Shown: in pieces, positions 36,200 to 47,515 of the stretch | Layout: each line of letters opens with the position of its first letter | Numbering within the stretch: the stretch's first letter is position 1 | Assembly (NCBI RefSeq): GCF_025398175.1 | Contig: NZ_CP099735.1 | Location: 930,001-994,000 of the forward strand | Reading direction: 5' to 3' | Source of the DNA: Photobacterium sp. TY1-4 | GTDB taxonomy: Bacteria > Pseudomonadota > Gammaproteobacteria > Enterobacterales > Vibrionaceae | Length of the DNA stretch: 64,000 nucleotides | Position numbers and translations under genes: made by a program | The notes under the pieces: model-generated | Told to the model about the DNA's origin: nothing | What the model saw: only the letters and a program-made list of their open reading frames with translations | Database searches by the model: none

Positions 36200-36976
36200 A
36201 TGGAAATAGGATTCTTACAGGCGGCCATGCTGGGTACCCTGGCGTTCTTCGCCGGATTGGATCTGTTCAACGGCCTCACCCACTTTCACCGGCCTGTGGT
36301 CCTCGGCCCGTTGGTCGGGTTGATCCTCGGTGATTTGCAAACCGGGATTCTGGTCGGCGGGACCCTCGAGCTGATCTGGATGGGCCTGGCACCGCTGGCC
36401 GGCGCCCAGCCGCCGAACGTCATCATCGGCACCATTGTCGGCACCACATTCGCCATAACAACGCAGGTCGAACCGAATGTTGCCGTCGGGGTTGCCGTGC
36501 CTTTCGCAGTGGCCGTTCAAATGGGGATCACCCTGCTGTTTTCCGCGATGTCGGCAGTGATGTCCAAGTGTGATGACTATGCCCAGAATGCCGATACGGA
36601 CGGCATTGAACGGGTCAACTACCTGGCACTCGCCGTGCTCGGGACCTTCTACTTTCTGTGCGCTTTCCTACCCATCTTTCTTGGTGCCGAGCACGCAGGA
36701 AAAATGGTTGAAATCCTGCCGAAAGATCTCATCGACGGCCTGGGCGTCGCCGGCGGCATCATGCCGGCCATTGGCTTTGCCGTGCTGATGAAAATCATGA
36801 TGAAAAACGCCTACATCCCTTACTTCATCTTAGGTTTTGTCGCCGCAGCCTGGCTCGAACTACCGATCTTGGCTATCGCCAGCGCCGCGACCGCCATGGC
36901 GATTATCGACTTTATGCGCAAATCAGAACCGGCACCGGTTGCCGCCCCAGCAGAGGACTACGAAGATGGCATCTAA
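36200..36976 (+). CDS. agaW: mannose-family PTS IIC component (AgaW/AgaC-like)
   Basis: A 258-residue membrane protein with about seven hydrophobic segments. Signatures are GLDLFNGLTHFHRPVVLGPLVGLILGD and GGTLELIWMGLAPLAGAQPPN. It forms the transport channel with IID. It ends with a short hydrophilic tail and overlaps the IID start by 11 bases. Confidence 0.9.
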   Translation: MEIGFLQAAMLGTLAFFAGLDLFNGLTHFHRPVVLGPLVGLILGDLQTGILVGGTLELIWMGLAPLAGAQPPNVIIGTIVGTTFAITTQVEPNVAVGVAVPFAVAVQMGITLLFSAMSAVMSKCDDYAQNADTDGIERVNYLALAVLGTFYFLCAFLPIFLGAEHAGKMVEILPKDLIDGLGVAGGIMPAIGFAVLMKIMMKNAYIPYFILGFVAAAWLELPILAIASAATAMAIIDFMRKSEPAPVAAPAEDYEDGI

Positions 36977-37850
36977 TATCAGCAACGAACTTAACGTACG
37001 TCCAACTCAGACCGACGTACAGCCCGCCCCGGACATCGCTTCGGATGAATATGAAAACAAAACCATTGGTGCCGAGCTGACCAAAGCGGACATCAACCGC
37101 ATGGCGTGGCGCTCCCTACTGTTGCAGGCTTCGTTTAACTTCGAGCGGATGCAGGCATCCGGCTGGTTGTACGGTTTGCTGCCGGCGCTAAAGAAGATCC
37201 ACACCAACAAAGCGGATCTTTCAAAAGCCATGCAAGGCCATATGGGATTTTTCAATACCCACCCCTTCCTGGTGACATTCGTGATGGGGATCATCCTGGC
37301 CATGGAACGTTCCAAGCAGAACATCAGCAGTATCCAGAGCACCAAGATTGCCGTCGGCGCCCCAATGGGCGGGATCGGGGATGCGATGTTCTGGCTGACC
37401 CTGCTCCCCATCTGCGGCGGAATTGGCGCAGACCTTGCGCTGCAAGGCTCCATCATGGGGGCCATATTCTTCTTCGTGATGTTCAACCTGGTCCACTTCG
37501 GCCTTCGTTTCGGCCTGGCCCATTACGCCTATCGAATGGGAGTTGCCGCCATTCCGATGATCAAGGCCAACACCCAGAAAGTCGGCCATGCCGCCTCAAT
37601 GGTCGGGATGACGGTTATTGGCGCTCTGGTCGCTACCTATGTTCGCCTGTCGACCACCGCAGAGATCACTGCCGGTGATGCTGTGGTCAAGCTCCAGGCC
37701 GATGTGATCGACAAGTTGATGCCGGCATTTTTACCTCTGGTGTATACCCTGGCGATGTACGCCCTGGTGAAGCGCGGCTGGAGCCCGCTCCGCCTCATCG
37801 GGATCACTGTGGTCGTCGGGATTGCCGGCCGAATGCTCGGCATCCTGTGA
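36966..37850 (+). CDS. agaE: mannose-family PTS IID component (AgaE/AgaD-like)
   Basis: A 294-residue IID protein. A hydrophilic N-terminus (about 40 residues) is followed by the family block WRSLLLQASFNFERMQASGW and NTHPFLVTFVMGIILAMER. GAPMGGIGDAMFWLTLLPI is the most conserved IID segment. Several C-terminal hydrophobic helices follow. The start at 36966 overlaps the IIC stop; the longer upstream frame lies wholly inside IIC and is rejected. Confidence 0.9.
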   Translation: MASNISNELNVRPTQTDVQPAPDIASDEYENKTIGAELTKADINRMAWRSLLLQASFNFERMQASGWLYGLLPALKKIHTNKADLSKAMQGHMGFFNTHPFLVTFVMGIILAMERSKQNISSIQSTKIAVGAPMGGIGDAMFWLTLLPICGGIGADLALQGSIMGAIFFFVMFNLVHFGLRFGLAHYAYRMGVAAIPMIKANTQKVGHAASMVGMTVIGALVATYVRLSTTAEITAGDAVVKLQADVIDKLMPAFLPLVYTLAMYALVKRGWSPLRLIGITVVVGIAGRMLGIL

Positions 37851-37922
37851 TCACGCGCTGACAGCACAAGGTAAAACAACATCATCAATCAGGGCCCAGC
37901 CGGGCCCTCCAAGGACATTTTT

Positions 37923-38352
37923 ATGATTGCAGTTATTCTTTCCGGGCACGGCGCCTTTGCATCCGGCATTGAGCAGGCCGTTTTGCAGATCATTGGTGAG
38001 CAGTCACAGTTCAGAGCCATCGACTTTCCCGCAGAGCGGACCACCGCAGAACTGGACCAGACTATGCGTACCGCGATGAAAGACATTGACTCCGGTGACG
38101 GAATTGTGTTTCTAACCGATCTTCTGGGCGGAACACCATTTCGAACCGCCTCTCTCATCAGCCAGGAGCGAGCCGATGTTGAAGTCATCACTGGCACCAA
38201 CCTGCAAATGGCTGCAGAAATGCTGCTGGAGCGCGATGAGCTGACCTTAGTTGAATTCCGTGAACAGGCATTAACGTGTGGCCATCGCGGCATGACCTCC
38301 CTGGCAGATGAACTAAGAAGCCAACCCCCACAGACACAGGAAACCACCGAAG

Positions 38353-38363
<11 letters not shown>
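37923..38363 (+). CDS. agaF: mannose-family PTS IIA component (AgaF-like)
   Basis: A 146-residue IIA-Man protein. The phosphorylated His is in VILSGHGAFASGIEQA near residue 9, and FLTDLLGGTPFRTA is the conserved follow-up segment. It receives phosphate from HPr and hands it to IIB. Its end overlaps the agaA start by 11 bases. Confidence 0.9.
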
Positions 38364-40391
<2,028 letters not shown>

Positions 40392-40446
40392 ATAACCGTG
40401 GAAAACACAGGCCTCCGCACCTTGACACCTACGCGGTAAACAATCA

Positions 40447-40474
40447 AAAAGCCGTTGCTCAGCAACGGCTTTTC
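40447..40474. terminator. aga operon terminator
   Basis: AAAAGCCGTTGCT and AGCAACGGCTTTT form a perfect stem flanked by A and T tracts, about 55 bases after agaY and between convergent genes. Confidence 0.88.
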
Positions 40475-40531
40475 AGTACAACATTGATCGCCCATCTCCA
40501 CGACAGCTTAGCTTCAGCGATGGATCCCAGC

Positions 40532-41296
40532 TCACGGCTGTTCGGTCAGATAAACATGCCAGTTTTGATCCAATTGCTGATAGTTCTCGATACAGAACTC
40601 TTTGCGCTCAGCGAGGTAATCTTTCTCGACTTCATCCAACAACTTAGCGTATTGCTTCGGATCACTGCCGTACACCAGACACAAGGTGGAAAAGTAGCGC
40701 TGCAAATCGAAGCTATGCTCATCAATATACTCACCGAAATCGTAATAGTCGGGTCGGTCGTTCGACTCGTAGGCGAACATATTGGCCGCACTGATGGCAG
40801 CATCATCGCCACCGTCGACATAGCGGATCATCATCAAGGTGGCGAAGTTATCCACCGCGTCTTCTTCCTTGCCCAGCACCGGAATATGCTGATCGGCGAC
40901 ATATGCATGACCGGCTTCATGCAGCAAGGTATGCAAGAGCGTATCCATCGCGCTCAAAGTCGGCTGATTGCCCGATGTTTGCTGATCATCATTGTCCCGG
41001 AAATACCGGATGGCTTCTGAGACGAAACCGTATGGGATGAACACGGTATGTGCTTCGGGATCATACATCGGCCCATCCTCACCGCCGTATTTGACGGTCA
41101 GTGTCTGATCAAAAACAAAGTACGACTTTGACAATGCCACCAAGGTGTCATTCACCTCGCTTTGCTCAATCAGCTGCCTGACCTGTGTTTCATCTTTTCC
41201 TTTCGGCGTCTGGTATGCCACAACAATGGACGGTTGCGCTGCAAGCGCGTTCCCACTGAGCAAACCCGCGAGGATCAGCGACCCAAAGACCTTCAT
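40532..41296 (-). CDS. DUF4344-type putative secreted metallopeptidase
   Basis: A 254-residue exported protein with a signal peptide ending GNALAA. The zinc motif HEAGH (in LLHEAGHAYVAD, near residue 125) is followed by an acidic EEDAVDNFA segment supplying a further ligand, as in DUF4344 metallopeptidases. Substrate is unknown. The start at 41296 has AAGGGAA upstream; the longer frame extends into the preceding repeat-bearing gap and lacks a signal peptide at its N-terminus. Divergent from the small secreted protein at 41559. Confidence 0.82.
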   Translation of the reverse strand: MKVFGSLILAGLLSGNALAAQPSIVVAYQTPKGKDETQVRQLIEQSEVNDTLVALSKSYFVFDQTLTVKYGGEDGPMYDPEAHTVFIPYGFVSEAIRYFRDNDDQQTSGNQPTLSAMDTLLHTLLHEAGHAYVADQHIPVLGKEEDAVDNFATLMMIRYVDGGDDAAISAANMFAYESNDRPDYYDFGEYIDEHSFDLQRYFSTLCLVYGSDPKQYAKLLDEVEKDYLAERKEFCIENYQQLDQNWHVYLTEQP

Positions 41297-41446
41297 TTTG
41301 ATTCCCTTGAAACATAAAAACGGCAGCATGCCACTCGAAGTCCATCCTGACAATATCGGGGTTCCAAAAGAAGACACAAGGGTGATCCCCACGCTCATTC
41401 CGTGTGATTTTCGTTCTTGAGAAGCACGCCGTACCGCCAGACACTA

Positions 41447-41542
41447 TAGTCATAGAAATCAATAGTCATAGAAATCAATAGTCATAGAAATCAATAGTCA
41501 TAGAAATCAATAGTCATAAAAATCAGCAGTCATCGTAATCAC
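41447..41542. repeat. 16-bp tandem repeat (six units)
   Basis: Units near TAGTCATAGAAATCAA start at 41447, 41463, 41479, 41495, 41511 and 41527. The first four are virtually identical and the last two diverged. The array lies between divergent genes and ends 16 bp before the ATG at 41559. Confidence 0.9.
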
Positions 41543-41558
41543 ATTCAGAGACGACACC

Positions 41559-41924
41559 ATGAAAGCGATGTTCCCGACTCTGCTGCTCACTCTGCTCCTG
41601 AGTATTCCGGTCCAGGCAGCGCCGCAACTGCAATATACCGAAAGTGTTCTCTCCCCCGGCGAAGGTCGCTTGGTCACCGTTGATGATTACTGGCTGCTTG
41701 CCTTCAGCCATACCTATCTCATTCGCTTATCGCCCCAAACGGTCCGTACCGGGCAGCAACTGACCATTGAAGTCCAGCGGGATGCGCAATGGCAACAAGA
41801 ACCCTTTCAGGTCGAGGCGATCAGCATTCATCAGGATTTGTGCCGTCTGCATGCCCGCCATCCCAGTCAGGACGGCTACTTTCCCGGGGACACCATCTAT
41901 CTCCAACCCTGCCGGATGAAATAA
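41559..41924 (+). CDS. small secreted protein of unknown function
   Basis: A 121-residue protein with a clear signal peptide ending PVQAA. The mature part is about 100 residues, beta-rich, with two Cys (near residues 90 and 118) that could form a disulfide. No family is recognised. There is no good Shine-Dalgarno sequence right before the ATG; the leader is AT-rich and follows the 16-bp repeat array. Its stop is followed by a strong hairpin. Confidence 0.6.
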   Translation: MKAMFPTLLLTLLLSIPVQAAPQLQYTESVLSPGEGRLVTVDDYWLLAFSHTYLIRLSPQTVRTGQQLTIEVQRDAQWQQEPFQVEAISIHQDLCRLHARHPSQDGYFPGDTIYLQPCRMK

Positions 41925-41983
41925 CGTCCCGGTTGCTTCCAATCAAAATAGCTTCCGATAAAACTTGCTTCCGAAAAAATAAA

Positions 41984-42010
41984 AACGCCCCGGCTGAATG
42001 CCGGGGCGTT
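41984..42010. terminator. bidirectional terminator
   Basis: AACGCCCCGGC and GCCGGGGCGTT form a perfect 11-bp stem with a TGAAT loop. A-tracts on the 5' side serve the minus-strand GntP gene and GTTT on the other side serves the small secreted protein. Confidence 0.85.
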
Positions 42011-42037
42011 GTTTATTCGCCATCTCGAGATATGACT

Positions 42038-43393
42038 TCAGACCAGACCGGTCGACAGGTGCACCACAATCACAGTAAACGCCGCCAATAAGGGAATGGC
42101 CATCGTGACAACCGCAATATCCCCATAGCTCTGGCGATGCGTCAGTTTGCACACCGCCAGCAAGGTGATCACCGCGCCACAATGCGGCAGGGTATCGAGC
42201 CCACCAGCAGCCAGCAGAACCACCCGGTGCAAGACTTCCGGGTTGATGCCCGTGCTGAGGAAATCATTGCCCAGCAGTGCCAGTACCATCCCGGTTCCGC
42301 CGGACGAAGAGCCGATGATCCCGGCCAGACTCGTCGAGGTGATCGCCACTTTAAACAGGTCCGGAATATCAATCGCTGCAATCCCGGCTTTCACCACCAC
42401 AAAAGCAGACAGCGCCGTGATCACCGCACCATAGCCCACTTCTGAGGCGGTATTGAAAATCGGTAGCAGCGAGCCGACCGAGCCGTCGAACACATGCTGA
42501 TTCGGATCAAACAGGTAACGACGAAACGCCACCAGCATAAAGGCAATCGCAGTGCCCAACGCCAGAATCACTGCCCAGGTGCCGTTAATGGTTGCCTCAA
42601 CGGCCTGATAATTCGCCACCACATCCGGCATTTTGAAATACACGTTGGTCAGCAGGAAATTGATGACAAACACCAGCAGGATTGGCGTCAGCGCCATCAG
42701 AACGCCCGGGGCCGGTGTATCTGCCGATTCATGCTGATTCTGATCTTTCTCCTCACCGTACCCTTCCCCCGCAGCCATCGCTTTTTGCGCGCGATATTTA
42801 ATCCACAAAATCCCCAGTGACAGCATCATGACTGCCGCCAACAGCCCAAGGAGCGGCGCGGCATAAATGGTGGTGCCGAAGGGGATGGTTGGCATGGTAT
42901 TGAGATACTGCGGTGTACCCGGCAACGCCGTCATAGTGAAGGTAAAGGCACCCAAAGTGATGGCCGCCGGCAGCAGGCGTTTCGGGATCCCGGCTGCGCG
43001 GAACGTCTCCGCCCCAATCGGATACATGGCAAAGACCACCACAAACAGCGATACCCCGCCGTAAGTCAGCAAAGCTGTCGCCAGCACCACCGATAAGATG
43101 GCATGCCGGGGTCCCAGGTTGCGGATAATAAAGGCCGACAACGTGCGGGCGGCCCCCGACGCGCCCATCAGCTTACCGAAAATCGCCCCTGCAATGAACA
43201 CCGGGAAGTACAGTTTGATGTAGTTCGCGGCGGCCGGCATGAACACGTTCGACAACGCATACAGAAAGGGAAAGTCACTGGTCAGCAATGCAGCGGCCAT
43301 CGCCAGGATCGGCGCCAGCACCAGTACGGAGACCCCACGATAGGCAAAATACATCAGGCCAATGAGGGTCAGGAGTATAACGGCAACATCCAT
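42038..43393 (-). CDS. GntP-family permease
   Basis: A 451-residue inner-membrane permease of the GntP family (gluconate or short organic acid:H+ symport) with about 12-14 helices. Family parts include the TALLTYGGVSLFVVVFAMYPIG and FTMTALPGTPQYLNTMPTIPFGTT segments, and near the end the SSSGGTGMVLALLG stretch with HCGAVITLL. Beside a CoA-transferase, it may import a short-chain keto or hydroxy acid rather than gluconate. It diverges from that gene. Confidence 0.85.
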   Translation of the reverse strand: MDVAVILLTLIGLMYFAYRGVSVLVLAPILAMAAALLTSDFPFLYALSNVFMPAAANYIKLYFPVFIAGAIFGKLMGASGAARTLSAFIIRNLGPRHAILSVVLATALLTYGGVSLFVVVFAMYPIGAETFRAAGIPKRLLPAAITLGAFTFTMTALPGTPQYLNTMPTIPFGTTIYAAPLLGLLAAVMMLSLGILWIKYRAQKAMAAGEGYGEEKDQNQHESADTPAPGVLMALTPILLVFVINFLLTNVYFKMPDVVANYQAVEATINGTWAVILALGTAIAFMLVAFRRYLFDPNQHVFDGSVGSLLPIFNTASEVGYGAVITALSAFVVVKAGIAAIDIPDLFKVAITSTSLAGIIGSSSGGTGMVLALLGNDFLSTGINPEVLHRVVLLAAGGLDTLPHCGAVITLLAVCKLTHRQSYGDIAVVTMAIPLLAAFTVIVVHLSTGLV

Positions 43394-43711
43394 ATTCAGT
43401 TTCTCCGATTGAAGCGTTCAATGTAACAGGTTGTTAACATGCTAGACCGCATCACGGCGAATGAAAACACCGCTCTTTGCCGCGATCTACGGCCCCCCCG
43501 ATAAAATGAGACCCAGCTCATATTCCGGTGGCTTAAATGAAGGATTCATGACGGAACAATGACCATATAAACATTTTACTTTCAATGACTTAAACAAAAT
43601 CACCCATCTTCGAATGGCAAATATGAAAAAGACAATTTCATCAGTGATATTCAACCGACCCGGCAGGCTTCATACACTTTCGGACATCAACACACGACCA
43701 AGGAAAATGTC
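43394..43711. other. divergent intergenic region between GntP permease and CoA-transferase
   Basis: 318 bases without a gene. It contains a LysR-type box (see next entry) close to the permease and AT-rich promoter sequence around 43560-43640. Confidence 0.5.
43424..43436. promoter_or_regulatory. putative LysR box (T-N11-A)
   Basis: TAACAGGTTGTTA is a perfect inverted repeat of TAACA around GGT and has the T-N11-A form of LysR-regulator sites. It lies about 30 bp upstream of the permease start. The LysR gene at 45396 is the natural candidate regulator. Confidence 0.5.
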
Positions 43712-45295
43712 ATGCCAGTCACCCAACTTACCGCAGAGGAAGCGGCAGCCTGGATCCAGGACGGTCAATCCCTGATGCTGGGCGGTTTTATCGGCTCGGT
43801 TGTCCCGGAATCGGTGATCCGCGCCCTCGGCCAGCGCTTTGCGCGAGAATCCGGCCCGCAGGATCTGACGCTGATTTTTGCCGCCGGGCAGGGAGACGGC
43901 ACAGGCCGCGCAGCCAACCACCTGGCACAACCCGGCATGGTCAAGCGGGTGATCGGCGGACACTGGGGCCTGGTTCCGGCCCTGCAACACATGGCGCTGG
44001 CCAATGAAATCGAAGCCTATAACCTGCCGCAAGGCGTGATCTCCCATCTGTTGCGGGATACGGCAGCCGGTAAACCGGGCACCCTGACCACCACCGGCCT
44101 GGGGACCTTCGTCGACCCGCGCCTGGAAGGCGGCAAGATCAATACAATGACCCGGGAAGATCTGGTTCAGGTCCTTGAGCTGGACGGTGAGGAATACCTG
44201 CTGTATCGCCGACTGCCGGTGGATGTGGCCATATTACGGGGAACGACCGCCGATACGGACGGCAACATCACCATGGAAGAAGAGTGTCTGGTGGTCGAAA
44301 GCCTCGCTGCGGCTCAGGCGGCACGAAATCAGGGCGGCAAGATCATCGTCCAGGTCAAGCGGGTCGTTCCCGCCGGAAGCCTGTCGCCTCACGAGATTAA
44401 AATTCCCGGGATCTTTGTCGATGCGGTGGTGATCTGCGACGATCTTTCCGAACACATGCAAACGTTCGCGACGCCATTCAACCCGGATTTTGTCACCAGC
44501 CGCCCCGCTTCGGCTCCCCAACTCCGGCAGAAGCCCCCCCAATCCCGGCTGGACGCCAAGACCCTGATCGCCCGGCGAGCGGTGCTGGAGCTGACCCCGG
44601 GCGCGGTGCTGAACCTGGGCATCGGCGTCCCGGAGTATATCGCGACCATTGCCGGACAAACTGGGATTCTGGACACCCTGACGCTGACGGTGGAGCCCGG
44701 AGCCATCGGCGGCTTACCGGCCAGCGGACTGGATTTCGGCGCCAGTTGCCACCCCGAAGCCATTATTACGCAGGATCAGATGTTTGACTTTTACGACGGC
44801 GGAGGCATTGATCAGGCCTTTCTTGGTCTGGCGCAATGCGGCCGCAGCGGTGATATCAATGTCTCCCGCTTCGGGACCCGACTGCCCGGCTGCGGCGGCT
44901 TTATCAATATCAGCCAGCATGCCAAATCGCTGTATTTCTGCGGCACGTTTACCGCCGACGGATTGGACATTGCGGTGAAAAACGGCCAACTCGAGATTTG
45001 CCGGGAAGGCCGCCTGCATAAATTTGTCAGCCGGGCCGAGCAAATTACCTTTTCCGCCGCCCGCGCCATCGCCACCGGACAACCCGTCCGATACATTACC
45101 GAGCGAGCTGTGTTTCGTCTGGATGCCCAGGGGTTGGTGCTGGAAGAAATCGCGCCCGGCATAGATTTGGAACGGGACATTCTGGCCCAGATGGCGTTTC
45201 ACCCCTTGATTGACCCGGATCTCAAACTCATGCCCGCGTGCCTCTTCGCCCCGGTGTTCGCGCCTTCGGACGGTAAGACTAGCAGCGGAGTGTGA
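43712..45295 (+). CDS. acyl-CoA:acetate/3-ketoacid CoA-transferase (fused alpha-beta, YdiF-like)
   Basis: A 527-residue family I CoA-transferase with both subunits in one chain. The first half has GGFIGSVVPESVIRAL and AAGQGDGTGRAANHLA; the second half has NLGIGVPEYIA and the TVEPGAIGG segment containing the catalytic Glu. It moves CoA between acetyl/acyl-CoA and a short-chain or keto acid. Genes for acid uptake (GntP) and a LysR regulator flank it. Confidence 0.88.
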   Translation: MPVTQLTAEEAAAWIQDGQSLMLGGFIGSVVPESVIRALGQRFARESGPQDLTLIFAAGQGDGTGRAANHLAQPGMVKRVIGGHWGLVPALQHMALANEIEAYNLPQGVISHLLRDTAAGKPGTLTTTGLGTFVDPRLEGGKINTMTREDLVQVLELDGEEYLLYRRLPVDVAILRGTTADTDGNITMEEECLVVESLAAAQAARNQGGKIIVQVKRVVPAGSLSPHEIKIPGIFVDAVVICDDLSEHMQTFATPFNPDFVTSRPASAPQLRQKPPQSRLDAKTLIARRAVLELTPGAVLNLGIGVPEYIATIAGQTGILDTLTLTVEPGAIGGLPASGLDFGASCHPEAIITQDQMFDFYDGGGIDQAFLGLAQCGRSGDINVSRFGTRLPGCGGFINISQHAKSLYFCGTFTADGLDIAVKNGQLEICREGRLHKFVSRAEQITFSAARAIATGQPVRYITERAVFRLDAQGLVLEEIAPGIDLERDILAQMAFHPLIDPDLKLMPACLFAPVFAPSDGKTSSGV

Positions 45296-45395
45296 GGCCA
45301 GTTGCAAGAACCCGGCGAGTCGGTTGGTGGATCCTCTCCTGACGGGCATCATTGCTCAGGAGACAGGTTCAGGAACAAGGCGACAAGGAATTGTT

Positions 45396-46358
45396 ATGTC
45401 ACTGCCACCCGCCGGGATCCATCCCCGCCAACAGCAACTCGATAAAATCGTATTTTTCTGCTCGGTGCTCCAGCATGGCTCCTTTCGGGAAGCCGCTGAG
45501 GCCTGGGGAATTTCTGCCGCAGCCGCCAGCCGCTGGGTGAAGGAGCTGGAAACCCTGATGGCGGTGGAGCTGATCAAACGCAGTACCCGCCAGCTGGTGC
45601 CGACCGACGCCGGAGAAGTGCTCTATCGGCGATTCTCGTCATTATTACCGGAAATCGACACCATTTGCGCCGAAGTGGAAAGCATGGCCGACGAACAACG
45701 CGGGGTGATCAGCATCTCCTCAACCCCCTTGTTTGCCGCTTACTTCCTGCGTGAGATCATCACCGAGTACATGGAAATGCATCCTCAGGTGAACTTCCGG
45801 CTGTTCATTGAAGCCGGAGAAGTCGATCCGCTCCATGTCGACTTCATTATTCGCGCTAAAGCCACCAACCGGGAAACCGAAGAAAAGGACAGCCTGCTGA
45901 TCCGCCGCTTGCTGCTGAGTGAGCCCCTGTTCGCCTGCGCTGCGCCCAGTTATCTGGCCCGGTGCGGCATTCCGACCGAGCCGGAAGCCCTGCGCGAGCA
46001 CCGCTGCCTCTATGCCAGCTCGTTGGTCGGCGGCAATCGCTGGTACTTCTGTCTCGACGGGGTCAACCGGGCGGTCACCATCAGCGATGCCCTGGAGTGT
46101 GACAACAGCGAAATCTTGCGGGATATGGCGATTCGGGGGGCTGGTGTGGCCTACCTGCCGCACTCCGTGGTGCGTGAGGCGCTGGCCGATGGTCGGCTCA
46201 AAGTGCTGCTCACCGACTTTGTCGCCAGCCAGTTCGATATCAACCTCTACTTCCGCCCCCGCCACCCGATGCCGACCCGTTGCCAGGCGTTCAAGGATTA
46301 TCTGTTGCGACGAACGCAGGAGATCGTCAACCAGCGCCAACGGGGCAGCAGGGCTTAA
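45396..46358 (+). CDS. LysR-family transcriptional regulator
   Basis: A 320-residue regulator. The HTH (about residues 12-70) is LDKIVFFCSVLQHGSFREAAEAW followed by GISAAAASRWVKELE; the effector domain (about 100-305) has typical DFIIRAKATNRE and NSEILRDMAIRGAGVAYLPHSVV segments. AAGGAA precedes the ATG; the longer upstream frame is unrelated. It follows the CoA-transferase by 100 bases on the same strand and probably controls the permease/CoA-transferase pair. Confidence 0.85.
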   Translation: MSLPPAGIHPRQQQLDKIVFFCSVLQHGSFREAAEAWGISAAAASRWVKELETLMAVELIKRSTRQLVPTDAGEVLYRRFSSLLPEIDTICAEVESMADEQRGVISISSTPLFAAYFLREIITEYMEMHPQVNFRLFIEAGEVDPLHVDFIIRAKATNRETEEKDSLLIRRLLLSEPLFACAAPSYLARCGIPTEPEALREHRCLYASSLVGGNRWYFCLDGVNRAVTISDALECDNSEILRDMAIRGAGVAYLPHSVVREALADGRLKVLLTDFVASQFDINLYFRPRHPMPTRCQAFKDYLLRRTQEIVNQRQRGSRA

Positions 46359-46390
46359 TAAAGAACATCTTGATTTAAACCTCATCGCAT

Positions 46391-46415
46391 AAAAAAGCCT
46401 CCCGGTCGGGAGGCT
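46391..46415. terminator. terminator of ompA-like gene
   Basis: AGCCTCCCG and CGGGAGGCT form a perfect stem around GT. On the minus strand it is followed by TTTTTT, so it best fits the porin gene; it also lies just after the LysR stop. Confidence 0.85.
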
Positions 46416-46444
46416 CTTCATCTCAGCAAGTCGGGTCGTCAGAC

Positions 46445-47515
46445 TTAAGCTTGAACTTGATATTCGAACGCCGGTACGGTGACTTCGACACGGCGGTTTT
46501 GCTGGCGGCCTTCAGGCGTTTCGTTCGAGGCGATTGGATTGTTTTCACCTTCGCCACGCGCCTCGATGCGTGTTGCCTTAATTCCTTTATTGATCAGCGC
46601 TTCGGCTACCGAACCGGCACGTTTTTCAGAAATTCTCTGATTGTACGATGCCGCACCAGAAGCATCCGTGTAACCAACGACTTCCACTTTGGCCTGCGGG
46701 TACTCATTCAAAAACGCCACCAGCTCATCGAGCTTTGACGCACTTTCCGGCGTCAACTCGGTACTATTCAGGGCAAAGCTGCCGGTGCCCAGGGTTTGTG
46801 TTTGATAGGTTTTAGTGACGATTTCAGGCGCAACGACGGCTTCCTTTTCAACCGACGCGACAGGTACAACCGGTGCAGGCTCTTCCTGAACAACCAACTC
46901 TTGCTCTGCGGCAGGGGTTTCTGCGATTGGAGCATCTGCGACAGGGGCTTCATAAGCGACAGGCTCTTCGTAAACCACGGGCTCGCTCTTCACCACCGAC
47001 TTGCTGTTGCCACCGAACGTATAAGCCAGACCCAACGTCGCAGAGTGGCCCGTCGCACGGACCAGATCGTTGCTGGCGTCGGTAATGTTCTGGTATTCAG
47101 CACGCAGCGTCACATTCTGGCTCATGCTGTATTCAACGCCTGCTGCGCCCAGGTAAGAAAAATCATCCTGGCTGCCGTACTTGACGTATGCAGCGCCCAA
47201 TTTACCGTATAGCGCCAGATCGTTGGTCAGAGGCAGGCTCAGCTTCGGTGCCAGAGTGATCGCTTCCACATGATCGTTAAACGTGGTGCTCTTGTAATTG
47301 CCCAGATAGTCGTAACCCGCTTCGACGGACAAGTTTTCTGACAGGTTGTAACCGGCAAACACACCATATGTCGTATCGTCTTTATCGCACTGGGTACCGG
47401 CCTGGCACGCGTCTTCCAGCCAGGTCTTACCGGCTTTACCACCGACGTAAATTTCTGCGTGTGCTGTTGATGCCATCAGTAAAGTGGCTGAAATTACCGC
47501 TGCTAGTCTTGTCAT
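46445..47515 (-). CDS. ompA: OmpA-family outer-membrane protein
   Basis: A 356-residue OmpA-type protein. Signal peptide ends STAHAE. An eight-stranded beta-barrel (about 22-190) starts IYVGGKAGKTWLED and ends SATLGLAYTFGG. A long Pro/Val/Glu-rich linker (about 195-250) follows. The peptidoglycan-binding OmpA C-domain (about 255-350) has VVGYTDASGAASYNQRISEKRA and NRRVEVTV. It links outer membrane and cell wall. Upstream 47516-47907 is otherwise free of genes. Confidence 0.92.
   Translation of the reverse strand: MTRLAAVISATLLMASTAHAEIYVGGKAGKTWLEDACQAGTQCDKDDTTYGVFAGYNLSENLSVEAGYDYLGNYKSTTFNDHVEAITLAPKLSLPLTNDLALYGKLGAAYVKYGSQDDFSYLGAAGVEYSMSQNVTLRAEYQNITDASNDLVRATGHSATLGLAYTFGGNSKSVVKSEPVVYEEPVAYEAPVADAPIAETPAAEQELVVQEEPAPVVPVASVEKEAVVAPEIVTKTYQTQTLGTGSFALNSTELTPESASKLDELVAFLNEYPQAKVEVVGYTDASGAASYNQRISEKRAGSVAEALINKGIKATRIEARGEGENNPIASNETPEGRQQNRRVEVTVPAFEYQVQA

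Noticed and set aside
41447..41542. 16-bp repeats as a CRISPR array
   Set aside because: Units are contiguous without unique spacers and far shorter than CRISPR repeats; no cas genes nearby.
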